Source: CAZHZT01 sp964537285
GTDB taxonomy: Bacteria > Bacteroidota > Bacteroidia > Chitinophagales > Saprospiraceae
Reading direction: 5' to 3'
DNA: 64,000 nucleotides
Assembly: GCA_964537285.1 (NCBI GenBank)
Contig: CAZHZT010000013.1
Span: 1 to 64,000 of the forward strand
Of the stretch, positions 20,869 through 30,394 are shown piece after piece. How positions within the stretch are numbered: the first letter of the stretch is position 1; each line of letters starts with the position of its first letter. Below the pieces are notes generated by a model. That model had not been told where the DNA came from, searched no databases, and saw only the letters and a program-made list of their open reading frames with translations. Made by a program: the position numbers and the translations under genes.

Positions 20869-20933
20869 TTGGGCAGGAGCTTCTTATGATGGATTTTTCT
20901 TCGAAAAATCCATCATAAGAAGCTCCTGCCCAA
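20869..20933 (+). repeat. Perfect 31-bp-stem hairpin downstream of the metalloprotease
   Basis: TTGGGCAGGAGCTTC through GGATTTTTC pairs without mismatch with its complement around a TTC loop. It starts 57 bp past the stop codon at 20812. It is followed by AATAAAAAACAAC rather than a U-run, so on the plus strand it is not a canonical intrinsic terminator. It may act in 3'-end stabilisation or be a mobile palindrome. Confidence 0.8.
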
Positions 20934-21032
20934 TAAAAAACAACTTTTTGAACAACCTCTGTATAAAAACTCTTCCGGCACATAGCTTTTTTACCGATTT
21001 TTGCGTTTATAAATGTAACGCAATCTATTTTA

Positions 21033-21057
21033 GTTCTTTGACAAATTCTGTCAAAGA
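21033..21057. repeat. boxA arms without a centre
   Basis: GTTCTTTGACA, AATT, then CTGTCAAAGA is a compact inverted repeat made only of the outer ends of the palindromic element family. It lies ~30 bp before the start codon at 21086. It could be a deletion remnant or the ancestral short form. Confidence 0.6.
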
Positions 21058-21085
21058 GCAATTACTTTTTCCCAAAACTGTGAAT

Positions 21086-24000
21086 ATGTACCGGATTTTA
21101 CTTTCAGGGCTATTATTCCTCGGAATATTTAGTTCCTCAATATATTCTCAAAACTGTTTCTGCGATAGCTGCCCGCTGGACATTGCAAGTTCTGACACCA
21201 CTACCCTAACCATTGAAATTCAAGGGGCAGCCAATAATGACCTATCCAACCCAGCCCAGGGAGTCTGTGGATTTTGTTTAAACTTCGATCATGACTTCTT
21301 AAGCGATCTGCAGGTTTGGCTGACCTCCCCAGCCGGGCAAACCGTCAATATCATTGGCCCTCAAAGCTTTTTTCCCAACTTCACTCCTTTCACGGTATGG
21401 GATATATGCTTTGTACCTTGTAATGACGTGGCTAACCCGGAACCAGGGTTTTCCCCCGTTTGGAATAATAATCAAAATTGGGGTTTCGGACTTTATGCAA
21501 ACTCGTCGTACTATCCTCACTCCGGTTGTTTGGAAGATTTTGATACAGGACCAGTGAATGGCCTGTGGACTTTAACCCTTGTAGATGTACAACAACCTCA
21601 ATACGGCGGTACTCTTCTCGATTACTCACTTACTTTTTGCGATGATACGAACTTAGAGTGTATTTCCTGCGATGCAGATGGTGGTGAATTAGCCCCGGAA
21701 GCTGTTGTTACTTGTTTTGGCGATTCTTCCCTGATCCTGGATTTAGAAGTAGCATTCGAAGGTGGTATGTACCCCGACACGAATACCTATGGCTACATTT
21801 TTATTATTTCTAAAAATGATACCATTTTAGATTATCAGGCAGGTCCGAATTTAATTGGCTTCGAAGAAGGTACTTATGAAATTTCGGGTTTATCCTATTA
21901 TTTACAAGATTCTTTAGAAATTCCTCCCCCTAATGATAGCCTTACCGTAACAGCACTCAACGATTTGGTAGAACTTCCTATCGCCCCATTCTGTGGAAGC
22001 CTTTCCGGTAATTCTCTGGAAGTTATTATTCTTCCGGAACCCATTGTTGTTGACCTGTCAGCGGAAATTTGTCCCGGTGATACCTTTTCCATCAGCAACA
22101 TGAATTTCGATACGACCGGATTTTATTCCTTCACTATTGACCCACAAACGGGTTGTGATAGTTTAATCAACCTGGATCTAACCGTTTTACCAGAAGTAGA
22201 TACGTCCTTGCTTGTTTCTATTTGCCAGGGCGAGTTTTATATAATCGCCACCGATACTTTTTTCAACAGTGGGAACTATTCCGTCACCCTTACTGCCAGT
22301 TCTGGCTGTGACAGTATTGTTTTCCTCGATCTGGAAGTATTAAATCCAGAGGCCTTAATCATGCCAGCCTCTCCTATTACTTGTTTCGACAACGTTTCAG
22401 TATTGGATGCCAGTAATTCTACCACTGGAAGCAATGTTTCCTACAACTGGTCAAGTAATAACGGAATTATTCAAGGCGGAACGGATAGCCTTACGGCAAA
22501 TGCAATTCTTAATGGTAATTATCAATTGATCGTAGAGCAAACAGGCATTGATGGCGTCAATGTCTGCTTTGATACCGCTCAAATAGAAGTACTTATTGAT
22601 ACCATCTCTCCCCTTGCAAATGCTGGCCCGGATACCAGCTTTTCCTGCACTAACGACACCATCCAGTTATTGGAAACCAGCGCTAGTAGCGGCGTAGAAA
22701 TCGGATATACATGGAGTGGCCCAAATGCTTTTTCCAGTAATAGTTTAAATCCATTTATTTGGCAAGAAGGAACTTATTTATTTGAAGTAATTGACTCTAC
22801 CAATGGTTGCCAACAATCGGACACTGTCTTTATAAGTGCTGACACCACCTCTCCGGACCTAATGATTATTGGAGACACCTTAAACTGCCAGGATACGATA
22901 GTTCCCCTAATTGGAGTCAGCAATTCAAATGATGTTAACTTTTTTTGGACAGGCCCAAATGGAGCCACCTTTACTTCTGATACGATCTTTGCGGATACTT
23001 CAGGAGTTTACACCCTAACGGCTGCTACCCCCAACGGTTGCAGTACTTTTGATTCCATTCAAATCATTGCAGATGACAGCCCCCCTCAGATTCAGGCAAC
23101 AACAGATACCATTACTTGCTCCAATTCTACAGCTACGCTGAATGGTAGTTCCACCACCGCAGGAGTAGCTTATTTTTGGTCTGGCCCGGAAAACTATGAA
23201 TCTGACCAGGCTATTTCGTCTACCGATTCCCCTGGACTTTACCAGCTGTTGGTCACTGCTCCAAATTTTTGCACCAGCCAAATGACCATTGAAGTAATCG
23301 GAGACACCCTCGCTCCCGACCTTGAAACCACCAGCGATACCATCAACTGCCAACGAAGCACCGGTCAGTTAAGCAGCATTTCGTCCTTTTCGAATCTTCT
23401 TTATGAATGGACAGGCCCGCTTGGCTTTACAAGCTCCGCCGCCAATCCAATGGTTTCTACTGAAGGAGAATATCAATTAATTGTGACGGCTTTAAATAGC
23501 TGTGTCGCTTTCGATACAGCCTCTTTATTCGCGGACACTATTAGCCCGACAATAAATATTCAGGGAGATACTTCATTAAACTGCCTGGTCAATTCACTGT
23601 CCCTGGATGCTTCTTCATCGAGTGGGCAAGCTCCTTTAGTTTTTAATTGGTTGAATAATCAGGGAGATACCCTTTCTCAGAATGCTACCCTAAGTACTGA
23701 TACTCCCGGAACTTTCGAACTCATTCTTTGGGATAGTTCTAACTTTTGCCAGGAAAATAGCTTTGCAACGATCACTATTGACACACTGGCGCCTGTAGCC
23801 AATGGTGGTCTTGATCAGATGCTTACTTGCACCTCACCTACAATCACCCTTGATGGAAACCCCTCAAACTCAAATGCACCTTTGCAGTATTTTTGGTATG
23901 ATCCTTCCGGAAATTTAGTTGCCGATTCAGCCATGCTGGAAGTTAATAGTGAAGGAGTTTACACGCTCGAAGTCATCGATTCCGTTAATAATTGCTCAAG

Positions 24001-27000
24001 TGCTGACACCGTAAACGTCAGCTCTAATGCAGATTTACCCAATGTTGAGATCATTTCCAATGCCCCAATCACATGCGACAACCCGGAAGTGCTCCTTGAT
24101 GGCAATAACTCATCTCAAGGTCCTGACATTCAATATTTATGGGAAAACTTTGTGGGTGATTCTCTTGGCAATACACTAACACTAACCACCAATGTCGGAG
24201 GTATTTTTACCTTAATTGCAATGGACACCTCAAATGGATGTACGGCATTTTCGTCAATAGTAGTAGAAACAAACCTGGATACCCCTTCTGTAGTAATTCA
24301 AGGGTCCAATGGGATTTTGGACTGTGTACAAAAAGAAATCACCCTGGAAGGCGTTACCAACATCAATGAAGATAGCACCCTCTTTTCCTGGACTTTACTG
24401 CCTTCAGGAAACCTTGGAAATGAAGACACAATTAATATTTCCCAAAATGGGATTTACCAACTGGAAATCACCAACATTGAAAATGGTTGCACAGGGCGAG
24501 ATAGCTTCATCGTTCTTCAAAACGATATTATCCCCGAAGCTTCCATATTATCAACAGACACCATCACCTGTTTAAATAGCAGCATTATGCTTAATGCACA
24601 GGTGCTCCCGGATACATTTACATCAATTCTTGAGTGGCAGGATGCTTCTGGAAATAGCATCGGAAATACTCCTTCTATAAATACTGAAACTTCAGGTACC
24701 TATTCCTTTATTGCAAGCTACCTGGAAAATGGTTGCAACGATACTGCAAGCGTAGAAGTCATTGAACAGCTTCAGGAGCCTGTCTTCGAAATTAATGCAT
24801 CTGACTCCTTGCTTACTTGCGCTCAACCTGATTTGGACTTGGTCGCTCATATTGAAAGTCAGGAAGGTTCTTTACAGTTCGAATGGCAAGACGAGAACGG
24901 TAATACGATCAGCAATGATACGCTTTTAAGTATTTCAGATCCCGGCTTCTATTATTTTACAACGACCAATGTAACCACAGGTTGTTCCCGGTCGGACAGC
25001 TTGTTGATCACCCAGGATACAATGCTTCCAATAGCAAATGCAGGCAGAGATACCATACTGACTTGCAATTCTCCGAATACCATACTCGACGGAGGCATGT
25101 CTTCTATTGGCACAGATTTTAATTACGAATGGACAAACTTGCAGGGAACCCCCATTAGTAATGACCTAAGTGTATTAATTGAAAGTCCGGATACGTTCTT
25201 GTTGATAGTTACCAATACGGACAATGGCTGTGAAAATACAGACACTGTTATCGTTAGTGCTACTGCTGATTTCCCGGAAGCCATCATTCAGTTTGACGGA
25301 GAGCTAAATTGCCAGACCAGTGAGCTCACCCTTGACGGGGCTCTTTCTACTTCTCCTTCAGGAAATATTAATTATGAATGGTATTTTAACGGGCAGTTGA
25401 TCGGCGAGAATAATTCTTATCAGGCAGATACCTCAGGTGTCTATCAACTAACCGTTATAGATACCGCTACGGGTTGCTCCTCTACCTCCAGTATAATACT
25501 CAATGAAAACACGACTCTTCCTACAATAAATATTCTTGGAGATAGCATATTGACTTGTACCTTAGATTCCCTGCAATTAATAGCAGAAAGCTCAATCGAT
25601 AGTATGCTTTCGATCATATGGTATTCAGAAAATAATGCAACGCTGAGTCAATCGAGTTCTCTAACTATTTTTACCCCTCAGAAATATTTTTTACAAATAA
25701 CAAACATGGAAAATGGTTGTGCAGCTATTGATTCCATTGAAATTACCATAGATACGCTTGCTCCTCAGCCTGTAATTTCAGGTATGGACACCTTGAATTG
25801 CCTTACTGAAGAAGTCATTTTATTCGGGCAGGCATCCATCACATCAGGCTCTCCACAATTTTACTGGAGCGATGAGTCGGGAATGCTGCTTGGGGAAGAA
25901 GATAGTATTTTAGTTAATTCAGGAGGTTCTTATTTTTTAAATGTTACTGATTCCCAAAACGGTTGTTCAAGTGAAAATTCGATTTTCATTGTAACAGATA
26001 CGATTGCTCCGAATGCTGATATACAACAAATTGGGAGCCTTAACTGTACGGAAGATCTCGTTCTGCTTGACGGAAACAATTCTACTCCTTCGGCTTTGCT
26101 GGAATTCCAGTGGATCAATCCGGCAGGACAACTCCTTGGCTCTGACGAACAACTAAATATAAGCCAAGCTGGTATTTACTCATTAGCTGTAGGCCGTACG
26201 GATAATGGATGCCTCGATTCGGTTACCATTTCGGTGAGTATAGATACCTTTCCTCCAAGCTTTGAACTAACAATGCCCGACACTCTCAATTGCTCCACAG
26301 ATACGGTTACCTTAATGGTGCATCCATTTGAAAATCAATATCTCTTTGACTGGGTAAGCTCTTCCGGAAGCGTAATAAGTGATGATACGATTGTTAATGT
26401 AACGGAAGCAGGCTGGTACTTTATAGAGCTTATTGATACCGGTAATAATTGTACTATTGTAGATTCCACTCTGGTGGTAAAGGATACCAGTGGAGTCCCG
26501 GTATTTGATCTCATCCAACCTGAACAGTTGAGTTGTAAAGATAGCCTCACCTCCCTGGAAGCTTCACTCCCAGCAGGCATGAATAACTACTTATATAATT
26601 GGACAAATAGCTCCGGAGATACCCTGTTTTCGAATACAAACATTGTTCAGGTCAACCAAACGGGGGTCTATAGTCTTGAAGTGTTCGATACTTTGAGCCA
26701 ATGTAAAGAAACAGCACTCGTAGAGGTGCAAGGCAACTATGAAGCGCCATCAATAAATATTGTACAGCCACTGCCTATTACTTGTAACCAACCTAATAGT
26801 ATTTTAGATGCCAGCAATTCCGTAACTATTGGTACAGCCATATATACATGGACGGACACCTCTGGCAGCCTTATAAGCGAGGATTCTTTAGCAATAGCTA
26901 TCCAAGCCGGAACGTATTACCTTACCCTCGAAGATGCCGCAAACGGTTGTACCGAATCAGATTCCGTCGTAGTCAACAGCATCAACAATCAACCTATCGC

Positions 27001-28768
27001 TACGGCATCGGTAGAAGGGGAACTCAACTGTACTTTTCAGGATATTCAGCTTCTAAGCGAGGGATCAAGCAGCGGAAATCACAGTTACCTTTGGTATTCA
27101 CTGACCACTCAGGTCATTGTGAGCGAAACCCCCGATGCAAGCACTGATCAAGCTGGAATTTATACCCTTACCGTTACAGATACGCTCACCGGTTGCTTCT
27201 CTCAAGATACCATAGAAATTATCCCGAATCAGGAAGCCCCGGAGGCTTTAGTTGATCCGGGTATTTCCCTTTTCCTCAATTGTAATCAACCAAGTATAAC
27301 GCTTAATGGCCAAAGTTCTCAACCCCTTGGGCAATTAATCTATTTTTGGACATTTGAAAGCGACACCTTATCATTGGAAGATACCCTTTTAATTGACGAG
27401 GAAGGCATTTATACGCTGTTGGTACAAGACACTACAAATTTCTGCGTCGACTCTCTCTCTGTTGAAGTCGAAGATCAATTTGATTATCCATCAATAAATA
27501 TTGCTACACCGGATACCATAAGCTGCTCTCGTAATTCTGTCATCATTGATGCTACTATGTCTTCATCCGGGATTTTTGACTGGTCGGGCCCTGAAATCAT
27601 TGGAGATAGTAATAAGTCTCAGATCAATGTAGGTGCCCCGGGATGGTATATAATTGAGCTTACCAACACCCTATCCGGTTGTTCTGCCCAAGACTCTGTA
27701 AGAGTAGAAGCAGACACTATTTCACCAACTGCCCTGATCACTCAAATCGGATCAGCAGATTGCCTTGATTCTACGGTCATACTCAGTGCTTCCGGATCCG
27801 ACATTGGCCCTGATTTTAAATTAGAATGGAGTACAACTACCGGAACGATCTTAAATGGAGAAAAGCAGTTGGAGGCAGAAGTATTAGCCGGTGATACTTA
27901 CGCATTGATCATTACTAATCAGGAAAATGGCTGCTCCTCGACCTCAGTCATTACAATACCTTATCAGATCAACCAGCCTACCGGGTTTATCCGCGCCGAG
28001 CAGCCCACTTGCTTTGAAGGCAAGGACGGGAGAATCTTGATTGATTCCATCCTGGGGGGAAGCCCACCGTACTTCTTATCTATCAATAATGGCCCTTTCG
28101 TACTGAATCAACTCACCTATTCCAACCTTAAGGCAGGAGAGTATACAATTCATGTACAGGACAGTAAGGGCTGTGAATGGTCAGAAACACTTATCTTAGA
28201 ACAGCCTGAGGGCTTGATCGTCACTTTAGGAGAAAATGAAGAAATATTCCTGGGAGAAAGTATTGAATTGGTAGCCCAGGTCAATAAGCCAGATTTTGAG
28301 TTGGTCAGGATAGAATGGCGCTATCCGGAAGGAAAAATCTGCACGGATAGCATCTATCGCCCTTGCCGGGTAGTAGTGGATACTCCATTAGAGAATAAAA
28401 CTTATTGGGTCATTGTAGAAGATTCATCAGGCTGTGTTGCCGATGCATTTGTACAGATTAATGTACGTAAAGACAGGGAGCTTTTTGTTCCGAATGTGTT
28501 TTCTCCGAACGGGGATGGGATGAATGATGTATTTTTCATTTCTGCAGGAAGCGATGTTTCCAAAATCAATAAGTTCCAGGTATTCACCCGTTGGGGAGAA
28601 TTAGTTTATAGCCTGGAAAATTTCCAGCCCAATGACAAAAGAATAGGCTGGGATGGCAGGCACAACGGACAATTCCTCAACCCTGGAGTGTACGTATACC
28701 TGCTTGAAATCGAATATATCGATGGAAATTCGGAAATTATTTATGGTGACATTACCTTACGAAGGTAG
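21086..28768 (+). CDS. Giant Cys-paired repeat adhesin with P-domain-like N-terminus, T9SS type B cargo (2560 aa)
   Basis: This is an exported repeat protein. An in-frame start exists at 20948, but the ATG at 21086 is preferred because it begins a normal signal peptide (MYRILLSGLLFLG to YSQNC) and the upstream stretch includes a palindrome. Residues ~25-190 resemble a proprotein-convertase P/homoB domain: FDHDFLSDLQVWLTSPAG and GLWTLTLVD, ending LLDYSLTF. Two GCDS-containing modules follow. I then count 23 modules of ~80-100 aa, each with an LTC/LNC near the start, an aromatic W core and usually an NGC near the end. One SprB-like repeat (TCFEGKDGRI) and the type B sorting domain (FVPNVFSPNGDGMND to GDITLRR) close the protein. 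The architecture parallels the gene at 30395. No enzymatic motif was seen. Confidence 0.9.
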   Translation: MYRILLSGLLFLGIFSSSIYSQNCFCDSCPLDIASSDTTTLTIEIQGAANNDLSNPAQGVCGFCLNFDHDFLSDLQVWLTSPAGQTVNIIGPQSFFPNFTPFTVWDICFVPCNDVANPEPGFSPVWNNNQNWGFGLYANSSYYPHSGCLEDFDTGPVNGLWTLTLVDVQQPQYGGTLLDYSLTFCDDTNLECISCDADGGELAPEAVVTCFGDSSLILDLEVAFEGGMYPDTNTYGYIFIISKNDTILDYQAGPNLIGFEEGTYEISGLSYYLQDSLEIPPPNDSLTVTALNDLVELPIAPFCGSLSGNSLEVIILPEPIVVDLSAEICPGDTFSISNMNFDTTGFYSFTIDPQTGCDSLINLDLTVLPEVDTSLLVSICQGEFYIIATDTFFNSGNYSVTLTASSGCDSIVFLDLEVLNPEALIMPASPITCFDNVSVLDASNSTTGSNVSYNWSSNNGIIQGGTDSLTANAILNGNYQLIVEQTGIDGVNVCFDTAQIEVLIDTISPLANAGPDTSFSCTNDTIQLLETSASSGVEIGYTWSGPNAFSSNSLNPFIWQEGTYLFEVIDSTNGCQQSDTVFISADTTSPDLMIIGDTLNCQDTIVPLIGVSNSNDVNFFWTGPNGATFTSDTIFADTSGVYTLTAATPNGCSTFDSIQIIADDSPPQIQATTDTITCSNSTATLNGSSTTAGVAYFWSGPENYESDQAISSTDSPGLYQLLVTAPNFCTSQMTIEVIGDTLAPDLETTSDTINCQRSTGQLSSISSFSNLLYEWTGPLGFTSSAANPMVSTEGEYQLIVTALNSCVAFDTASLFADTISPTINIQGDTSLNCLVNSLSLDASSSSGQAPLVFNWLNNQGDTLSQNATLSTDTPGTFELILWDSSNFCQENSFATITIDTLAPVANGGLDQMLTCTSPTITLDGNPSNSNAPLQYFWYDPSGNLVADSAMLEVNSEGVYTLEVIDSVNNCSSADTVNVSSNADLPNVEIISNAPITCDNPEVLLDGNNSSQGPDIQYLWENFVGDSLGNTLTLTTNVGGIFTLIAMDTSNGCTAFSSIVVETNLDTPSVVIQGSNGILDCVQKEITLEGVTNINEDSTLFSWTLLPSGNLGNEDTINISQNGIYQLEITNIENGCTGRDSFIVLQNDIIPEASILSTDTITCLNSSIMLNAQVLPDTFTSILEWQDASGNSIGNTPSINTETSGTYSFIASYLENGCNDTASVEVIEQLQEPVFEINASDSLLTCAQPDLDLVAHIESQEGSLQFEWQDENGNTISNDTLLSISDPGFYYFTTTNVTTGCSRSDSLLITQDTMLPIANAGRDTILTCNSPNTILDGGMSSIGTDFNYEWTNLQGTPISNDLSVLIESPDTFLLIVTNTDNGCENTDTVIVSATADFPEAIIQFDGELNCQTSELTLDGALSTSPSGNINYEWYFNGQLIGENNSYQADTSGVYQLTVIDTATGCSSTSSIILNENTTLPTINILGDSILTCTLDSLQLIAESSIDSMLSIIWYSENNATLSQSSSLTIFTPQKYFLQITNMENGCAAIDSIEITIDTLAPQPVISGMDTLNCLTEEVILFGQASITSGSPQFYWSDESGMLLGEEDSILVNSGGSYFLNVTDSQNGCSSENSIFIVTDTIAPNADIQQIGSLNCTEDLVLLDGNNSTPSALLEFQWINPAGQLLGSDEQLNISQAGIYSLAVGRTDNGCLDSVTISVSIDTFPPSFELTMPDTLNCSTDTVTLMVHPFENQYLFDWVSSSGSVISDDTIVNVTEAGWYFIELIDTGNNCTIVDSTLVVKDTSGVPVFDLIQPEQLSCKDSLTSLEASLPAGMNNYLYNWTNSSGDTLFSNTNIVQVNQTGVYSLEVFDTLSQCKETALVEVQGNYEAPSINIVQPLPITCNQPNSILDASNSVTIGTAIYTWTDTSGSLISEDSLAIAIQAGTYYLTLEDAANGCTESDSVVVNSINNQPIATASVEGELNCTFQDIQLLSEGSSSGNHSYLWYSLTTQVIVSETPDASTDQAGIYTLTVTDTLTGCFSQDTIEIIPNQEAPEALVDPGISLFLNCNQPSITLNGQSSQPLGQLIYFWTFESDTLSLEDTLLIDEEGIYTLLVQDTTNFCVDSLSVEVEDQFDYPSINIATPDTISCSRNSVIIDATMSSSGIFDWSGPEIIGDSNKSQINVGAPGWYIIELTNTLSGCSAQDSVRVEADTISPTALITQIGSADCLDSTVILSASGSDIGPDFKLEWSTTTGTILNGEKQLEAEVLAGDTYALIITNQENGCSSTSVITIPYQINQPTGFIRAEQPTCFEGKDGRILIDSILGGSPPYFLSINNGPFVLNQLTYSNLKAGEYTIHVQDSKGCEWSETLILEQPEGLIVTLGENEEIFLGESIELVAQVNKPDFELVRIEWRYPEGKICTDSIYRPCRVVVDTPLENKTYWVIVEDSSGCVADAFVQINVRKDRELFVPNVFSPNGDGMNDVFFISAGSDVSKINKFQVFTRWGELVYSLENFQPNDKRIGWDGRHNGQFLNPGVYVYLLEIEYIDGNSEIIYGDITLRR

Positions 28769-28828
28769 GTGAATTCCCATTTGGGTTTGCACTTGAACGA
28801 AAAACTTCGTCCCGGGGGTTCCTATAAA

Positions 28829-28858
28829 TTGGATTCCCCCTAAGTTCATTTATATTTG
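28829..28858 (+). promoter_or_regulatory. Candidate promoter of the glycosyltransferase/adhesin pair
   Basis: TTG, 19 bp, TATATTTG matches the Bacteroidota promoter pattern with ideal spacing. The −7 element overlaps the upstream in-frame TTG codon at 28856, which argues that translation starts at the later GTG (28871). The leader would then be only a few nucleotides. Confidence 0.55.
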
Positions 28859-28870
28859 CGGGAAAAAGTT

Positions 28871-30361
28871 GTGAGCAGGAGGTTTGTTTTTTTAAGTATA
28901 TTTTTCTTTGCCCTGTATTATTTTCCGCTTTTTTTGCATTTAGACACCCTTTCTTTACATCTATGGGATGAAGCAAGACGGGCTGTCAATGCTTTTGAAA
29001 TGGTTCAAAACGGGCGTTGGCCGGTTCCTCACTTTGATGGTTACCCAGACATGTATGGTACAAAGCCACCACTCTTAGTATGGCTGCAAGCCATATTTAT
29101 GTCTGTACTAGGCTATAATGAACTGGCGGTTCGACTGCCTTCCGCGCTCGCTGGCCTGGGGACTGCGGTGATTATGGTCATTTTTTCCCAAAAGGTTCTG
29201 AAAAAACCATTAATTGGATTTTTGGGCGCTTTGGTACTGGTATGTTCTGAAGGATATATAAACAATCACGCAGCGCGCACAGGAGATTACGATGCGCTGC
29301 TGGCTTTTTTCGAGCTTTCCTATCTTTTTTGCGGTTATTTGTATATTGAAACCGGTCGAAATAAATGGCTCTATTTAACAGCTGTTGGCGTGTTTTTAGC
29401 TGGGCTGACAAAAGGCATTGCCGGTTTTTTCTTTGGTCCCGCCTTATTCATTTTTACTCTTTTACATCCGAATAGAAATATAGTAATAAAAAAACCTCAG
29501 GTATACATTGCCGCGGCCTTGGCGATACTTGGTGTGTTTTCCTATTATTTACTACGAGAGCAATACAACCCGGGGTATTTAGCTACTGTATGGGAAAATG
29601 AACTTGGTGGAAGGTATTTTGAAGCCCGGGAAGGCCATAATTATCCATTTTGGCATTATTTCCAGGCAATATATGAAAGGAAGCTCTTTTTTCCCTGGAT
29701 GTATTTTCTGCCATTGGCTGTTTTAGTTGGTATGCATCAAAAGGAAAGTAAAAAAATAAGCCTTCTTGGATTGCTGACCATTTTAACGGTACTACTCATT
29801 TTGTCCAGCTCAAAGACCAAGATCTTTTGGTATGTTGTGCCATTGTTACCCATTTCGAGTTTGTTAACAGGCGTTTTGTTGAATTACATTTTTGATAAAA
29901 TTGCCGATCTATTTGTTGATTCCAAGGGCAAATACTATCTTGCATTATTGTTTTTTGTAATAGCTATATTTGGAGCACCGTATGTATCGATAATAAAAAA
30001 TGTGTATGTTTTTGAACATACGCCAAATGAACGCCCAACAACCGTTTACAAAGATTTAATCGACCACATCGGGCAAGAGAAGCGTTACACCATTTTACAT
30101 CCATCGTATAACGGCCATATCACCTTTTATTGTAAAAGTTATGAAATAAAAGGATATCAGGTGATGCAACGAATGTTAGCTCCCCCGATGGAAAAGGTGC
30201 AGAAGCAAGAAAAACCTCCATTGAGTTTTCAAATTAACGAACTGGTGGCTACATGCGAATATCCTGCAAAAACTGCACTGGAAGCCAAATACACATTAGA
30301 ACTGGTTGATTATTGGAAAGAGTGCAGCCTGGTAAGAATTACCGGGAAAAAGCCTCAGTAA
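28871..30361 (+). CDS. ArnT/PMT-family membrane glycosyltransferase (496 aa)
   Basis: This is an integral-membrane glycosyltransferase of the GT-C fold (dolichyl-phosphate-mannose mannosyltransferase / ArnT superfamily), which moves a sugar from a polyprenyl-phosphate donor to a lipid or protein acceptor on the outer face of the inner membrane. The first periplasmic loop has the expected acidic motif, LWDEARRAVNAFEM (~residues 31-44), and a later GTKPPLLVWLQA stretch (~residues 63-74), both typical of the family. About ten hydrophobic segments follow and a soluble C-terminal part starts near residue 375. I used the GTG at 28871 because the upstream TTG overlaps the promoter. The stop is 33 bp before the next adhesin, so co-transcription is likely. 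Modification of the neighbouring secreted proteins or of LPS are both possible. Confidence 0.82.
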   Translation: MSRRFVFLSIFFFALYYFPLFLHLDTLSLHLWDEARRAVNAFEMVQNGRWPVPHFDGYPDMYGTKPPLLVWLQAIFMSVLGYNELAVRLPSALAGLGTAVIMVIFSQKVLKKPLIGFLGALVLVCSEGYINNHAARTGDYDALLAFFELSYLFCGYLYIETGRNKWLYLTAVGVFLAGLTKGIAGFFFGPALFIFTLLHPNRNIVIKKPQVYIAAALAILGVFSYYLLREQYNPGYLATVWENELGGRYFEAREGHNYPFWHYFQAIYERKLFFPWMYFLPLAVLVGMHQKESKKISLLGLLTILTVLLILSSSKTKIFWYVVPLLPISSLLTGVLLNYIFDKIADLFVDSKGKYYLALLFFVIAIFGAPYVSIIKNVYVFEHTPNERPTTVYKDLIDHIGQEKRYTILHPSYNGHITFYCKSYEIKGYQVMQRMLAPPMEKVQKQEKPPLSFQINELVATCEYPAKTALEAKYTLELVDYWKECSLVRITGKKPQ

Positions 30362-30394
30362 CTGAATTTTGTTATTCTTTAAAACTAACCCTTG

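Noticed and set aside
20948..21085. In-frame upstream start for the 2560-aa adhesin
   Set aside because: The extension puts 46 non-hydrophobic residues before the signal peptide and crosses the palindrome at 21033-21057.
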